A stretch of 64,000 nt of DNA from Plectonema cf. radiosum LEGE 06105 (GTDB lineage: Bacteria; Cyanobacteriota; Cyanobacteriia; Cyanobacteriales; Nostocaceae), in assembly GCF_015207665.1 (NCBI RefSeq), contig NZ_JADEWL010000022.1, positions 1 through 64,000 of the forward strand, read 5' to 3'. A program made the position numbers and the translations under genes. Shown in pieces: positions 20,293-31,113 of this stretch. Below the pieces are notes generated by a model. That model was given only the letters and a program-made list of their open reading frames with translations. It was not told the origin of the DNA and searched no databases. Position 1 is the stretch's first letter. Each line of letters starts with the position of its first letter.

Positions 20293-20673
20293 TTAATCTC
20301 CTATTGGTGCTGGAATTCTGGCTAAAATTCCTTTTTGCAAAATCTCTGGTCGTTCGTTTCTGGGAACTATACCATTAGGGCTAGTATGATATTGTTCGCA
20401 CAATTTTAATATATCTCCTGCGCTTTCTAATGGTGGTAAATCCCCAAACATTAAACTAGTTTTGTTTGGAGCAGTTAAAGCAATTGCACAAGGTCTTTTG
20501 CAAGCACTTAAACATTCTACCTCTGTAATTAAAAATTCCGATTTTAATATCCATTTTTGATGCAATTTTAGTATTTCATTCAATAAATATTTACCACCTA
20601 TTTCGCCCATATAATCAAGTTGTGTGAGTGAAAAATAACAAGATTTACAAACAAACAATGTGTGAGAAGCCAT
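20293..20673 (-). CDS. DUF1636 family metal-binding protein
   Basis: 126 residues. Cys pattern FVCKSCYFS near the N-terminus and VECLSACKRPCAIAL in the middle, as in DUF1636, a thioredoxin-like ferredoxin fold family common beside COG0523 genes in cyanobacteria. The metal (Fe-S or Zn) is not known. 73 bp upstream of the COG0523 start and 26 bp after the next gene, so in the same operon. Confidence 0.8.
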   Translation of the reverse strand: MASHTLFVCKSCYFSLTQLDYMGEIGGKYLLNEILKLHQKWILKSEFLITEVECLSACKRPCAIALTAPNKTSLMFGDLPPLESAGDILKLCEQYHTSPNGIVPRNERPEILQKGILARIPAPIGD

Positions 20674-20699
20674 ATTTAGATAAATTCCTATAATTAAGA

Positions 20700-20960
20700 C
20701 TATTTATCTTGATTGAGTCTACTTATATCTGTATACTCAATTTCGGCAATAGATTTATGAATTTTATATTGTTGTACGGGATTAGTCATTATATTAATTA
20801 CCGTTTCAATTGGCGGACATCCAGGTTCGGTACATTGTAACTGACTTAAAGAAATAGAAATTTCATCATCAATTTGCAAGGCTTGATAAATCCATTGTTT
20901 GATTTGTTTAATATTTTGATAACTCGCTTTTTGAGATTGCTTACCAAAAGAAAAACTCAT
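20700..20960 (-). CDS. Small conserved protein with CTEPGCPPIET motif
   Basis: 86 residues. The central LQCTEPGCPPIETVINIMT motif (two Cys five apart) recurs in small proteins encoded next to COG0523/zinc-starvation genes, but I know no function. Cytoplasmic. Second gene after thrS (36-bp gap). Confidence 0.65.
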   Translation of the reverse strand: MSFSFGKQSQKASYQNIKQIKQWIYQALQIDDEISISLSQLQCTEPGCPPIETVINIMTNPVQQYKIHKSIAEIEYTDISRLNQDK

Positions 20961-20996
20961 ATAGTTTGTGACGTAGTTAATGCCTAAAATTCACAG

Positions 20997-22859
20997 CTAA
21001 ATAGTTGAGTTCAAAGCAATAGCTGATTGTAAACAAGTAATTGTTTCAATGATTGATAGCGTTCCTAAATCTCCAGCTTGTCGAGTACGCACGCTTAAAG
21101 TTTGGTTTTCTATCTCTCGTTTACCAACTATAGCTACTACGGGAATCTTTTCTAATTCAGCATTCCGAATTTGTTTACCTAATCTTTCTCCACTACTATC
21201 AACTTCTACTCTTAACCCTTCTTTGTGCAATTCTTTAGCTACTAGTTCAGCATATTCTCTCACTTCATCACTAACTGGTAATAATCTACATTGAATCGGT
21301 GCTAACCACAAAGGAAAATCACCTGCATAGTTCTCAATTAAAATTCCAAAAAATCGTTCTATTGAACCAAAAATCGCTCGATGAATCATAATTGGTCGCT
21401 GTTTAGTATCGTCAGCAGCAACATATTGCATATCGAATCTTTCAGGTAAATTAAAATCTACTTGAATCGTCGAACATTGCCACAAACGACCAATTGCATC
21501 TTGAATTTTAATATCTATTTTTGGTCCATAAAAAGCACCTCCTCCTTCATCAATCATATAATTCCAACCTTTAGTATCTAAAGCTTGTTTTAAAGCCGCA
21601 GTTGCTAACTCCCATACTTTATCTTCGCCTACTGATTTACTCGGACGTGTGGAAAGGTTTACTTCATAATTATTAAAGCCAAAATCGGATAAAATTTCCT
21701 CGGTAAGATGCAATACTCCTAAAATTTCATCAGCTATTTGATTGGGTAAACAAAAGATATGAGCATCATCTTGAGTAAAGCCACGCACACGCATTAAACC
21801 ATGTAACGCACCTGAACGTTCATAACGATAAACTGTTCCTAATTCTGCCCATCTTAATGGTAATTCTCGATAGGAATGTAGTTTATTTTTGTAGGTAAGA
21901 ACGTGAAAAGGACAATTCATCGGCTTAATTTGATAAACTTGTTTTTCCACTTCCATCGAGTCAAACATATTTTCACTATAAAAGTCGTAATGACCCGATG
22001 TTTTCCACAAATCTAAATTAGCAATATGAGGTGTATATAATAATTCATAACCTGATTCCAAGTGAGATTTACGCCAATAGTCTTCAATTATATAGCGTAT
22101 TTTTGCTCCTTTGGGATGCCAAAATACCAATCCTCCACCAGCATCCTCTTGAATACTAAATAAATCTAATTGTTGACCTAATTTTCTATGGTCTCGTCTT
22201 AATGCTTCTTCTCTTTGTTTTAAATAAGTCTCTAATTCTTCTGGAGTTTCCCACGCTGTACCGTAAATACGTTGCAACATCGGTTTGGTTTCATCACCTT
22301 GCCAATATGCACCCGCAACACTTAATAATCTAAACGCTTTTTGATTAATTTCTCCAGTAAAATTTATATGAGGTCCCCTACATAAATCCCACCAACAATT
22401 ACAACTATTTGTTTTGCTATTATCTTTTATATTATCTACGGTTAATAATGATGGCTCTATTTCTCCACCATCAGGAATTCCAATAAAATAACGAGTAATT
22501 TTCTCTCCATCGGGAATTCTTTCTAAAATTTCTAACTTATATGGTTCATTTAAACCTGCAATCTCTTTTTTAATCTCTTCTCTTTCCACCTCCTCGCGAA
22601 TAATAGGTAAATTTGCCTCAATTATTCTCTGCATTTCGGTTTCAATTTTACCCAAATCATCGGTCGTAATACTCACCCGACAATCAAAATCGTAGTAAAA
22701 ACCTGTCTCGGTAACTGGTCCAATGGCAACTTTTGTCCCCGGAAACAGCTTTTGTACAGCCATTGCCATAATATGAGCGCAACTATGACGCATCCGCTTC
22801 AAATGCTGAATATCTTTTTCTTGCAAGTCTTCCTGAGATTCGGGTAATGAACTGACCAT
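20997..22859 (-). CDS. thrS: Threonyl-tRNA synthetase (zinc-starvation paralogue)
   Basis: 620 residues, class II. Editing-domain motif HSCAHIMAMAVQ (H-x3-H), catalytic-domain zinc ligands in MNCPFHVLTY (Cys), the motif 2 region RYERSGALHGLMRVRGFTQD and motif 3 GSIERFFGILIE; anticodon domain at the C-terminus. Charges tRNA-Thr. A Zur box lies 12 bp upstream of the ATG. In Anabaena sp. PCC 7120 a second thrS is zinc-regulated together with COG0523 and hemB genes (established knowledge), so this is probably the stress copy and the first gene of a seven-gene operon running to cysS. Confidence 0.93.
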   Translation of the reverse strand: MVSSLPESQEDLQEKDIQHLKRMRHSCAHIMAMAVQKLFPGTKVAIGPVTETGFYYDFDCRVSITTDDLGKIETEMQRIIEANLPIIREEVEREEIKKEIAGLNEPYKLEILERIPDGEKITRYFIGIPDGGEIEPSLLTVDNIKDNSKTNSCNCWWDLCRGPHINFTGEINQKAFRLLSVAGAYWQGDETKPMLQRIYGTAWETPEELETYLKQREEALRRDHRKLGQQLDLFSIQEDAGGGLVFWHPKGAKIRYIIEDYWRKSHLESGYELLYTPHIANLDLWKTSGHYDFYSENMFDSMEVEKQVYQIKPMNCPFHVLTYKNKLHSYRELPLRWAELGTVYRYERSGALHGLMRVRGFTQDDAHIFCLPNQIADEILGVLHLTEEILSDFGFNNYEVNLSTRPSKSVGEDKVWELATAALKQALDTKGWNYMIDEGGGAFYGPKIDIKIQDAIGRLWQCSTIQVDFNLPERFDMQYVAADDTKQRPIMIHRAIFGSIERFFGILIENYAGDFPLWLAPIQCRLLPVSDEVREYAELVAKELHKEGLRVEVDSSGERLGKQIRNAELEKIPVVAIVGKREIENQTLSVRTRQAGDLGTLSIIETITCLQSAIALNSTI

Positions 22860-22871
22860 ACTACAATAGAA

Positions 22872-22886
22872 TGAGAATCGTTATCA
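22872..22886 (-). promoter_or_regulatory. Zur box upstream of thrS
   Basis: TGAGAATCGTTATCA matches the cyanobacterial Zur consensus TGATAATNATTATCA at 12 of 14 fixed positions. Its place just before the thrS start would let Zur block the whole thrS-cysS operon when zinc is sufficient. Confidence 0.75.
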
Positions 22887-23009
22887 TAATAACGCAAAAA
22901 ATAAACTAAGTGAAAAGTTTTTGAATGATAGCTTGGACTACGCGATCGCAATAATTTGCTCCCAGGGATACAATACATATGCTCTACCATGAATGAAAAA
23001 CGGTAATGG

Positions 23010-23805
23010 ATGAAAACAGATACAATTTTTTACACTCTGTTGCAAAATCTGCCCAGCGTACTATTTGAAATACTCGAACAACCCCCGGACCAATCTTTAC
23101 ATTATGAATTTTCCTCTGTGGAGATCAAAGAACTAGCACGACGTATCGACGGTTTGTTTTTACCTAAACCTGAATATCCGCAAGACCCAATTTATTTTGT
23201 TGAGGTACAATATCAGCGCGATGATGATTTATACTGGCGATTAATTACCGAAAGCTTTGTTTATTTAAATCAGTATAGACCTGATAGAACATGGCAAGCA
23301 GTTGTTTTATGGGCAAAACGTAGCCTTGACCCAGGTATTCCGATTGCGTATCGAACATCACTATCTGATGGGCAAATTCAAGTAATATACTTAGATGAAT
23401 TAGTTGAGACTTCTTCTTCAATCGGGTTGAGGATTATCGGTTTTGTAATTGCTCCGGAAGAGCAAGCAGTAGAAGTTGGAAGAAATTTAATTACTCAAGT
23501 ACAACTTGCTGATGTCACCAATCGTCAGCAGCTTTTAGAATTAGTAGAAAGGATGTTGATTTATAAATTTTCAAATCAAAGTAGACAGGAGTTAGAAGCA
23601 ATGTTTGGATTAACCGAGTGGCGACAAACTAGATTTCCTAACGGAAGTTAGAGAAGAAGTTGAGCAAGAAGTTGAACAAAAAACAAAAATAGCAACAAAA
23701 CTCGAAACAATCCCCCGTTTGTTAAACATGGGATTGAGTATCGAACAAATTGCTCAAGCTCTTGAATTAGAAGTTGAAGTTGTGAGAAAAGCTGTACAAA
23801 AGTAA
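23010..23805 (+). pseudogene. Rpn/DUF2887-family PD-(D/E)XK nuclease-like protein, frameshifted
   Basis: The first frame (23010-23651, 213 residues) has the family N-terminus (FYTLLQNLPSVLFEILEQPP, RRIDGLFLP, PIYFVEVQYQRD: D-ExQ nuclease motif) and ends at RFPNGS. The typical tail (TEVREEVEQEVEQ ... LNMGLSIEQIAQALELEVEV) continues in another frame to a stop at 23805. A one-base slip near 23630 would fuse them. These proteins are recombination-promoting-nuclease or transposase relatives, abundant and often decayed in cyanobacteria. Confidence 0.75.
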
Positions 23806-23859
23806 TTACAAAAATGGGTTAATTGTGTCTTGGAATCCCCAAGACACCCGTAATTATAA

Positions 23860-24885
<1,026 letters not shown>

Positions 24886-24902
24886 TTATTGCATTAGAAT
24901 AA

Positions 24903-24917
24903 TGATAATCGTTTTCA
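24903..24917 (-). promoter_or_regulatory. Zur box upstream of hemB
   Basis: TGATAATCGTTTTCA matches the Zur consensus at 12 of 14 fixed positions, 39 bp before the hemB start. Confidence 0.72.
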
Positions 24918-24936
24918 TAGAGTATTTTTTAAATAA

Positions 24937-27054
24937 TTATTCCAATTGAGTAGCATCATCTTCCAAAAAAGAAATTTGACGAGGGAAATGGAAAATAATT
25001 AAAGAAATTTGTTTGGGGTTACGAGCAATTGACTCTGTTGTGATTCCTAATATGGGTAAACCGGGAATAGTGGAGTCACCGTTATGAGTTAATATTAATA
25101 AATCATCCGGTTGGAGAATTTTTAAGATACCTTGAACAAAGTTTCCCTGAATTTGGTCTTTGGGTATATCCACGATTTCCGGAATTTGTAAATCAGTGAC
25201 AAAATTCCGGGAGGGGAATACTTGTAATAGACGCAGGGATGCCTTTAGTTCATTTGCTAAAATCTTGGACAATGCTAAGGTACGCAAAAATGTGAGTGAA
25301 GTTAAATCGGTCTCTAAAATCGGTAAAAATACTCGTTTTGTTGTTTGAATTGGATGGGTAAAGCGAGTAATCAGTAATGGAATTGTACTGCGACGAACGA
25401 CATTATCAATAGCACTACCAAAAAAATTGTCTCGATATGTAGCAAATCCTTTCCAACCACAAATAATTAAATTAGCATTGTGTTCAAAAGCGGTGCGTAG
25501 AATTCCCTTGTCAATAGAATCATCCAAGCGACCAATGGGTTCTACTTGAGCCACAGCTGCATGAGCAATAGTTTCTGCCGTATCCAATAGTTGTTGCTGT
25601 TGGGTTTTTGCGGATGGTAAAATTTCTCCTTGATGATCGACAATGATATGAAGTGGTAATAAAGTACCACCAGTTTTTTTGACAAGAATTAAGGCTAATT
25701 GGAGTAGATTAGCTTCCGTATGAGGATTTGCAACAGGTACGACAATTCGATAGCGGGGTAGTTGATTAGGTTTAATCCCGGTTGATTCCTTTTGAATATC
25801 TTGATTGGGGCTTTTTGTTCCTTGAGACTTAGATTTATTCCCCCAACGGTTCGTTACCCAAGGAGAGGCAATACAGGTGACTAAAATCATCGCAATGGTT
25901 CCATTCACCGTTAATTGGTCTACCAACTCAATTTGATAAGCAACAGTAATGGCTGCTAAAGTAGAAGCAGCTTGAGCCACAGATAGCCCAAACATTACCA
26001 TACTTTCAGCAAAATTAAATCCAAATAGTTTTCCTGAACCCCAAGCTGGGATGAATTTAGCAATAATTGCCACAAATATCATCACTCCAGACACTAGCAA
26101 AGATTGAGGTTCTTGTAGCAAAATCCAGGGATTAACTAACATCCCCACAGAAATCAGAAAAAATGGTACAAATAAGGTATTGCCAATAAACTGAATCCGG
26201 TTCATTAACGGGCTAAGTTGGGGAATCAGTTGGGTAATCCCAATTCCGGCGAGAAATGCACCGATAATCGGCTCAATTTCGATTAGCTGAGCGATATAAG
26301 AGGCAACAAATAATGTCGCAACTACAAATATAAATTCTGCCCCCTCATCATGTCCAAATCGACGGAAAAACCACCCACCGATTTTGGGAACTCCCCACAA
26401 AATGGCAAGGGTGTAAATAACTAAAGACGGTATCAAAAACAGCCAAAAATTCAGTGTCAGATTACCTTGGTGAGCTTTGACTACCACCGCTAATACTAAC
26501 AAAGCTAGTACATTAGTGATTAGGGTTCCCCCCAGAGTTGTAGTCACTACAGAGGTACGCATTATCCCTAATTTGCTTACAACAGGTAGAGCTAGGAGGG
26601 TATGGGAAGCGAAACAAGATGCAACCAAAATAGCAGCTAATAAATTGTAACCTAACAACATCATCGCCACTGTACCAACCACCATTGGTACAGCAAAAGT
26701 AGCAAACCCAAAAATCAAAGCTTTATCGGCATTATATTTAAGGTCATCTAAACTGGTTTCCAATCCAGCCATAAACATCAGGAATAGTAATCCGACTGTT
26801 CCTAATAAGATAATTGTGTTATCTCTAGCTAAAAGACCTAAACCATTTGGTCCGATGATGACTCCAGCAATAATTAAGCCAACAATCCCTGGTAAACGTA
26901 ATCGTTCAAACAGTAGGGGAGCGACCAACATAATCGCCATGATAATCAAAAAAACGGTCACAGGGTCTTTAATCGGTGCAGATAAACCGGAAAAGTTAAG
27001 TGATGGGATTAGAGATTGCCAAATAGTGGACGAGATGCTCGCAAAATTTTCCAT
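24937..27054 (-). CDS. CPA2-type cation/H+ antiporter with universal-stress C-terminal domain
   Basis: 705 residues. About 12-13 membrane helices in residues 30-405 with KefB/NapA-type motifs (RLRLPGIVGLIIAGVIIGPNGLGLL, GLETSLDDLK, FFLISVGMLV), then a cytoplasmic region (about 430-690) with two USP-like folds. Exchanges K+ or Na+ for protons across the plasma or thylakoid membrane. Its stop is 20 bp from the hemB Zur box; no Zur box is seen at its own start. Ion specificity cannot be read from the sequence. Confidence 0.88.
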   Translation of the reverse strand: MENFASISSTIWQSLIPSLNFSGLSAPIKDPVTVFLIIMAIMLVAPLLFERLRLPGIVGLIIAGVIIGPNGLGLLARDNTIILLGTVGLLFLMFMAGLETSLDDLKYNADKALIFGFATFAVPMVVGTVAMMLLGYNLLAAILVASCFASHTLLALPVVSKLGIMRTSVVTTTLGGTLITNVLALLVLAVVVKAHQGNLTLNFWLFLIPSLVIYTLAILWGVPKIGGWFFRRFGHDEGAEFIFVVATLFVASYIAQLIEIEPIIGAFLAGIGITQLIPQLSPLMNRIQFIGNTLFVPFFLISVGMLVNPWILLQEPQSLLVSGVMIFVAIIAKFIPAWGSGKLFGFNFAESMVMFGLSVAQAASTLAAITVAYQIELVDQLTVNGTIAMILVTCIASPWVTNRWGNKSKSQGTKSPNQDIQKESTGIKPNQLPRYRIVVPVANPHTEANLLQLALILVKKTGGTLLPLHIIVDHQGEILPSAKTQQQQLLDTAETIAHAAVAQVEPIGRLDDSIDKGILRTAFEHNANLIICGWKGFATYRDNFFGSAIDNVVRRSTIPLLITRFTHPIQTTKRVFLPILETDLTSLTFLRTLALSKILANELKASLRLLQVFPSRNFVTDLQIPEIVDIPKDQIQGNFVQGILKILQPDDLLILTHNGDSTIPGLPILGITTESIARNPKQISLIIFHFPRQISFLEDDATQLE

Positions 27055-27356
27055 TTTTTAATTTAGGAAATGAGATTATTCTATTCGGGGTATTATAATC
27101 TCTATTTGTTAATTTTTCGTTCCACCAGAAGTTGCAATTAAATAGAGATTTTTTTCAAATTGGGAATATTATGATCAATTGTCCGTTAATAAGCATATGG
27201 GATAAGAAGCCGGGTTTTTATGTTCAATCTCTGGTAGATCAGATAATTATGGTAAAAACCCGAATTATAATTGTCAGATTATATTTATCGAGTTCATATT
27301 AAAAATTAATTGTAATCATCAGAATTTAGATTTTATTCATATACAAATAAAAATAT
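27055..27356. repeat. Spacer with GAAGCCGGGTTTTT inverted repeat
   Basis: 302 bp without a gene. At about 27207-27263, AGAAGCCGGGTTTTTA and TAAAAACCCG form a dispersed inverted repeat also seen, in variant form, at 30751-30790 and 50554-50617. Confidence 0.55.
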
Positions 27357-28424
27357 TCAATAAAATTGCGAACGACGATGTAAAATCACCCACACAACAA
27401 CGGGAGTACCAATCAAAGCAGTCACAGAATTCAAAGGTAAAACAGTTTGGCTTCCCGGTAATTGAGATACTAAATCTGCAAATAATGCCAATATTGCCCC
27501 CATCACAGCTACAACAGGAATTAATATTTTATGATTTACAGTTTTAAATAAATTGCGACACAGATGGGGAACCACAACACCCAAAAATCCAATCGGGCCA
27601 CAAAATGCAGTAATTGCACCTGCTAATATTGAAGCACTTAAAATAATCCAGAATCTCGTTTCTTGCACCGCTAAACCCAAAGTTTGAGCTTGAGATTCAC
27701 CTAAAAGCATTACATTTAAAGGTTTTGATAATAGCAAAGCCATGATTAATCCTAGCAATATAATCGGCGCTAAAATTATTAATTGTCGCCAGGTGACACC
27801 TCCAAAACTGCCAAAAGTCCATTGTAAATATGATTGGATTTGATTATTTTCGCTAAAATGCAGCAAAATACTCACAATCGCATTAGTAGCATAACCAAAA
27901 AGTAATCCCAAAATTAATAGTGTCATGGAATCGGGTATTCGATGAGATATTAATAACACCATTCCTAACACCAATGCTGCACCTAGACAAGCTGCAATAA
28001 TTAAACTTAAATCCCCAATTATTCCTAAATTTATTAACAATGTACCCATACCAGTAGTATTCGCTGCGAGTACTACAAAAGCAACTCCTAAAGAAGCACC
28101 AGAACTAATTCCTAATACAAATGGTCCAGCAAGTGGGTTTTTAAAAAGCGTTTGCATTTGTAATCCACTTACACTTAAAGCAGCACCAGCCAAAGTTGCA
28201 GTTAAAGCTTTTGGTAAGCGAAATTTGAAAATAATAGTACTCCAAGTAGCTTTTTCTGATTCTCCTCCTAACAAAATAGTGATAACTTCCCCAAGAGGAA
28301 TATTTACTGAACCCAAAGCTAAATCTAATAAAAATACAAAAATTAAACTACTAACTAAAATCGTCAAAATAATTATTTTGTTATTATTCTTCTTATTTGT
28401 ATTTTTGTAATTATTGATAAACAT
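27357..28424 (-). CDS. FecCD/BtuC-family ABC permease
   Basis: 355 residues with about 9-10 membrane helices. Family motifs GAALSVSGLQMQTLFKNPLA and GPIGFLGVVVPHLCRNL identify a BtuC/FecCD permease for cobalamin or iron-siderophore import. Last of four minus-strand genes (TonB receptor, ferredoxin-like, binding protein, permease) behind a cobalamin riboswitch, so B12 or a cobalt corrinoid is the likely substrate. No ATPase gene (BtuD) follows within the operon; one must be supplied from elsewhere. Confidence 0.88.
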   Translation of the reverse strand: MFINNYKNTNKKNNNKIIILTILVSSLIFVFLLDLALGSVNIPLGEVITILLGGESEKATWSTIIFKFRLPKALTATLAGAALSVSGLQMQTLFKNPLAGPFVLGISSGASLGVAFVVLAANTTGMGTLLINLGIIGDLSLIIAACLGAALVLGMVLLISHRIPDSMTLLILGLLFGYATNAIVSILLHFSENNQIQSYLQWTFGSFGGVTWRQLIILAPIILLGLIMALLLSKPLNVMLLGESQAQTLGLAVQETRFWIILSASILAGAITAFCGPIGFLGVVVPHLCRNLFKTVNHKILIPVVAVMGAILALFADLVSQLPGSQTVLPLNSVTALIGTPVVVWVILHRRSQFY

Positions 28425-28515
28425 CTATTTTAATCTCAGCAATCATTTGCATAAACCTCAGTTTTCCTTTGGGCTAAGTAATTGTATTTGAACTATATTT
28501 GAACTATATTTGAAC

Positions 28516-29730
28516 TTAACTCAGCTTCTGATAAAAAAACAACTGATGATTTGGTAATAATTCTGGATGAAAAATTTTAATTAAATCAGCCAAAACCATA
28601 TCAGGATTACTAATTCCACTTTCCCAATAATCATTACCTCCATTTTCATTTAAACGAGCATTATTATTATAAACATGACCTTTTTTCACGGCTTGAAAAT
28701 TACTATAACGACTATCTTCTCTAATTACATCTTTTAAGCTCTGCCAAGATTGACTCATATTTAACCAATAATCTGCTGTCACAGCACGCTCAAAAACATC
28801 TTCAAAAGATAAAGGTATACTACTACCATCAACACTATCAACACAAAGTAGTTCTGCACCCGCATCTGTCAAATATTGCGCTACATAACTTTTACATCCT
28901 GGAGCATACCAAGTTCCTTTAAAATTAAATCCGGTAAATACTTTTGGACGTTTTTTAACAGTTTTAGTTTTCTCGGCAATTTTTTGATAATTTTGACTTA
29001 TTTTACTAAATACTTTTTCCGCTTTTGCTTCTTGATTAAAAAATAAAGCCGTAAATTTTAACCATTCGCTTCTACCCAAAGATGTATTTTCCATGTATTC
29101 AGCATTTATCGCTACTTTTAATCCTGCTTCTAATAATTTTGGATGATTATCTGTTTGTTGATTCCCTGTTCCATAAGTTGTAATTAAATCAGGATTGAGT
29201 TCTAATAATCTTTCTACATTTACATCATTGTTACCTAATTCGACAATTTTACCTGCTTTGATTTTCTCAACGACTTCTATTGTATTGACTATTTTGGGAT
29301 TACTCACACCGACGAGTTTATCTACTACTCCTAAGAAAGCTAAATGAGGTAAATGAGTAGTAGAAAGAGAAGCAACTGTATTTATAGGTACTGTAATTAA
29401 CTGAGTTTCTTTAAATCCTGATGGTGCTGGTGTACCGCATTTAACTAAAATATATTGAAAACTTGTTTTTGCATCTGGATACGGATTTTTTACCGTGACA
29501 ATTTTATAATTATTTTGATATTCAATAGAAAAACCTGTCGCATAATTGATAGTAGCTTTATCGGGGAAATAGTCTGTATTTGGATTAAAATTTTGAATGC
29601 ATTGTTTCTTAGTAACTGATGAGATTATTGGATAATTATGGGTGTTATTACAAGCAATTATTACAAATGCTATACACACAAATTGACAAAACAATAAGAA
29701 GAATTTTTTTTTCAATTGAAAAAATTGCAT
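28516..29730 (-). CDS. Periplasmic B12/siderophore-type substrate-binding lipoprotein
   Basis: 404 residues. Lipoprotein signal MQFFQLKKKFFLLFCQFVCI then VIIAC (lipobox Cys27). The helical-backbone binding fold has family motifs HLPHLAFLGVVDKLVGVSN, LLELNPDLITTYGTGN, and DYWESGISNPDMVLADLIKIFHPEL near the end. Delivers ligand to the permease encoded next. The cobalamin riboswitch upstream of the operon points to BtuF-like function, but the sequence alone fits iron chelates as well. Confidence 0.87.
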   Translation of the reverse strand: MQFFQLKKKFFLLFCQFVCIAFVIIACNNTHNYPIISSVTKKQCIQNFNPNTDYFPDKATINYATGFSIEYQNNYKIVTVKNPYPDAKTSFQYILVKCGTPAPSGFKETQLITVPINTVASLSTTHLPHLAFLGVVDKLVGVSNPKIVNTIEVVEKIKAGKIVELGNNDVNVERLLELNPDLITTYGTGNQQTDNHPKLLEAGLKVAINAEYMENTSLGRSEWLKFTALFFNQEAKAEKVFSKISQNYQKIAEKTKTVKKRPKVFTGFNFKGTWYAPGCKSYVAQYLTDAGAELLCVDSVDGSSIPLSFEDVFERAVTADYWLNMSQSWQSLKDVIREDSRYSNFQAVKKGHVYNNNARLNENGGNDYWESGISNPDMVLADLIKIFHPELLPNHQLFFYQKLS

Positions 29731-29807
29731 AGTTTAAGTATTGATATATTTTCAAACGCAAAGGTGTGCGGAGGTTATCGCAAAAGTACGCAAAGAAAAC
29801 TTTAAAT

Positions 29808-30674
29808 TTATTGTGGTGGATAAAGATATTCGGTAACTTTATTTCCTTGAACTAAATGTTTGTCAACAATTGATTGAGCTACTTCTGGTTGAACACGAGT
29901 GTACCAAGTTCTATCTTGAGAATTAAATACTACAGGACCTAATTTACAAACTTCTAAACAGCCAGAAGTTCTTACTTCTATATCTAAACCTGCTTTTTCA
30001 ACAGCATTTTTTAATGCTTCATAAGTAGGTTGCCAATTCCTTGAAGGTAAACATCTTCCAGAAGTACAAACCGAAATATAAGCACGTTTCAAAGGATTTT
30101 GTGTAAATGGCATTGGTTTTTTACCTAATACATAAATATCCCGTAATTCTTGATAAAGAGCTAATTTAGATAAGTTTGGTTTCCCTTCTGGTAATAAGTT
30201 TTCACCATCAATTAAAGGATTGGGTAAAAAAATTGTCATCACATTTTCACCCGTACCATTCCAAAGTTCTATTCCCCAACTCCTTAGTTTTCCTGCTGCA
30301 TTAAAACGTCGATAAAATGCTGCACGACTGATTCTTCTTTGTTTTCTTAATTCTAAAGGAGTTTGATTATTGGGACCACCGAAAGTTTCATCAATACACA
30401 AATGTAAATGCCATCCTTCTGTCACCACTGTTAGATAACCATCATAAAGAATACAAATTTTAGGTGGATTAGTAAATTCTAATTCTAAAACCCCACCTTG
30501 AGCAATGTGTCCTAACTCAACTTGGTGCCAATTTTGTTGAAATAATGTGTAAAGTAAAGATGATAAAACATCACAACCACAATCAATATCCTCATATTCA
30601 ACTTTACCCTCCATCGGTAATTCTTCTGTAATTTGACGGTTTAGTGGTTTTACCCAAGGATTATAGTTACTCAT
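29808..30674 (-). CDS. Thioredoxin-like [2Fe-2S] ferredoxin-domain protein
   Basis: 288 residues. The C-terminal third carries VCTSGRCLPSRNW ... VRTSGCLEVCKLGPVVF, the four-Cys pattern of thioredoxin-fold [2Fe-2S] ferredoxins. The N-terminal part (about 30-200) resembles proteins found in cyanobacterial siderophore/B12 gene clusters. It may supply electrons for releasing or reducing the imported metal complex. Encoded between the TonB receptor and the binding protein. Upstream, 30675-31113 has no gene but an AGAAGTCGG...CCGACTTCT hairpin at 30751-30790. Confidence 0.75.
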   Translation of the reverse strand: MSNYNPWVKPLNRQITEELPMEGKVEYEDIDCGCDVLSSLLYTLFQQNWHQVELGHIAQGGVLELEFTNPPKICILYDGYLTVVTEGWHLHLCIDETFGGPNNQTPLELRKQRRISRAAFYRRFNAAGKLRSWGIELWNGTGENVMTIFLPNPLIDGENLLPEGKPNLSKLALYQELRDIYVLGKKPMPFTQNPLKRAYISVCTSGRCLPSRNWQPTYEALKNAVEKAGLDIEVRTSGCLEVCKLGPVVFNSQDRTWYTRVQPEVAQSIVDKHLVQGNKVTEYLYPPQ

Positions 30675-31113
30675 GATTTTAGATTGAATATTTTTATAAC
30701 AAATTAACTTTAATCAATTATCTACACTTTTTCAAAGAAACTGTTTTGTAAGAAGTCGGATTCTTATTAGTTTATCAGTACCCGACTTCTGTGATTATGT
30801 CGAATTCAGGTTATTTGATAACTCTTTATATTGAATAGATTTTGTAACAGACGTGATATATCGAATCATCAAAATTCTAATCTTTTTCATTGAGTTTGAC
30901 AGGTTTTTATTCTCCTATTCTGATAAAAAACATTTAAATCCAACAGTTCAGAATTAATCAAGTTTACAATTAGATATAGGAATCCCGTTTGATTTTTGTT
31001 GGCGCAAGCCTGGCGAAGCCTTATCCAGTTGTTGGGGTTAGTTTCTTCGGGAGTAGAAACTGTACTGAGTTTTGTTCAATATTCAATTAGGACTCCTATA
31101 GGAATTAATTTGT
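30675..31113. repeat. Spacer with inverted repeat
   Basis: About 440 bp between the TonB receptor and the ferredoxin-like gene. The hairpin AGAAGTCGG (30751-30759) / CCGACTTCT (30782-30790) belongs to the dispersed AAGTCGGG repeat family. No supportable gene. Because of this gap the ferredoxin-like gene may have its own promoter. Confidence 0.5.
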
